A DNA stretch of 15,515 bases, taken from assembly GCA_026988445.1 (NCBI GenBank), contig JALSLF010000292.1:1-15515 (forward strand). Direction: 5' to 3'. The DNA is from Bacteroidales bacterium (lineage in GTDB: Bacteria > Bacteroidota > Bacteroidia > Bacteroidales > NBLH01). The notes under the pieces are model-generated. The model was not told where the DNA came from. It saw nothing but the letters and a program-made list of their open reading frames with translations, and made no database searches. Position 1 is the stretch's first letter, and each line of letters opens with the position of its first letter. The translations under genes were made by a program, and so were the position numbers. Below are positions 15,289-15,515 of this stretch, piece after piece.

Positions 15289-15515
15289 CTAAGAATTGGT
15301 TTGTTCAATTTCATTCATTGTCTTTTCTTTATTTAAGACAAATTTAATAAACCACAGTATTGTAGCAGTGGGTATAATATCGGTTTGAGGCATCAGTTCT
15401 TCTATAAAACCGGCTGCTCCTCCTATAATTCCTAAACTTTTACGAAATAAAAAGTATATTAAGATGCCGGATATTGGTGCCCATACAAAATCGACTGCAT
15501 CTCCTGCAACAGGTA
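15289..15515 (-). CDS. Small membrane protein, partial (N-terminus beyond the right edge)
   Basis: An open frame of 74 residues runs from the window edge to a TAG whose complement lies at 15289-15291; the start is outside. The visible part begins PVAGDAVDFVWAPISGILIY, a hydrophobic segment. GIIGGAAGFIEELMPQTD follows, then a second hydrophobic segment (IIPTATILWFIKFVL) and a short charged tail ending NEIEQTNS. The order fits a small inner-membrane protein with at least two helices. The conserved-looking GDAVDFVWAP and EELMPQTDIIPTA stretches suggest a conserved family, but I cannot name a function. Its direction is toward the palindromic repeat and the acyl-CoA synthetase gene. Confidence 0.7.
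   Translation of the reverse strand, partial: PVAGDAVDFVWAPISGILIYFLFRKSLGIIGGAAGFIEELMPQTDIIPTATILWFIKFVLNKEKTMNEIEQTNS

Overview
The window is AT-rich chromosomal DNA that most likely comes from a member of the Bacteroidota. The support is its codon use, the lack of clear Shine-Dalgarno sequences, at least one good promoter of the Bacteroidota type (TTG, 19 nt, TAnnTTTG), a short lipoprotein with a Bacteroidota-like lipobox, and long proteins of kinds common in that phylum. No rRNA, tRNA, CRISPR array, phage gene or transposase gene was found.

Layout. 1-959 (minus) is an HMG-CoA-lyase-like enzyme cut by the left edge. It diverges from an M18 aminopeptidase at 1173-2477 (plus). A 159-bp palindromic repeat (2518-2676) then fills the gap before a convergent orphan gene with a SAM-methyltransferase-like N-terminus (2689-3462, minus). 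From about 3630 to 10199 four plus-strand genes follow closely: a gamma-glutamylcyclotransferase-fold protein, two tandem paralogous Nramp-superfamily transporters that lack the canonical metal-binding residues, and a 1078-residue membrane protein. That protein joins a 12-helix-type transporter domain to HEAT-like repeats and a degenerate cyclic-nucleotide-binding fold. A small lipoprotein (10333-10920) has its own promoter.

The right third concerns fatty-acid degradation. A complete 2,4-dienoyl-CoA reductase (fadH, 10971-12992, minus) diverges from a long-chain acyl-CoA synthetase (13258-15030, plus). The 265-bp gap between them holds a nested palindromic structure. Acyl-CoA synthetase activates fatty acids, and FadH removes the double bonds that block beta-oxidation of unsaturated chains, so shared control is plausible. 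A second copy of the 159-bp palindromic repeat (15109-15267) follows, again between converging genes, before a small membrane protein cut by the right edge.

The points most worth following are the two-copy palindromic element that sits between converging genes, the Nramp pair with GPGT and VPYD in place of DPGN and MPHN next to the large fusion transporter, the HMG-CoA-lyase homologue that lacks the usual active-site cysteine, and the palindrome between fadH and the acyl-CoA synthetase.
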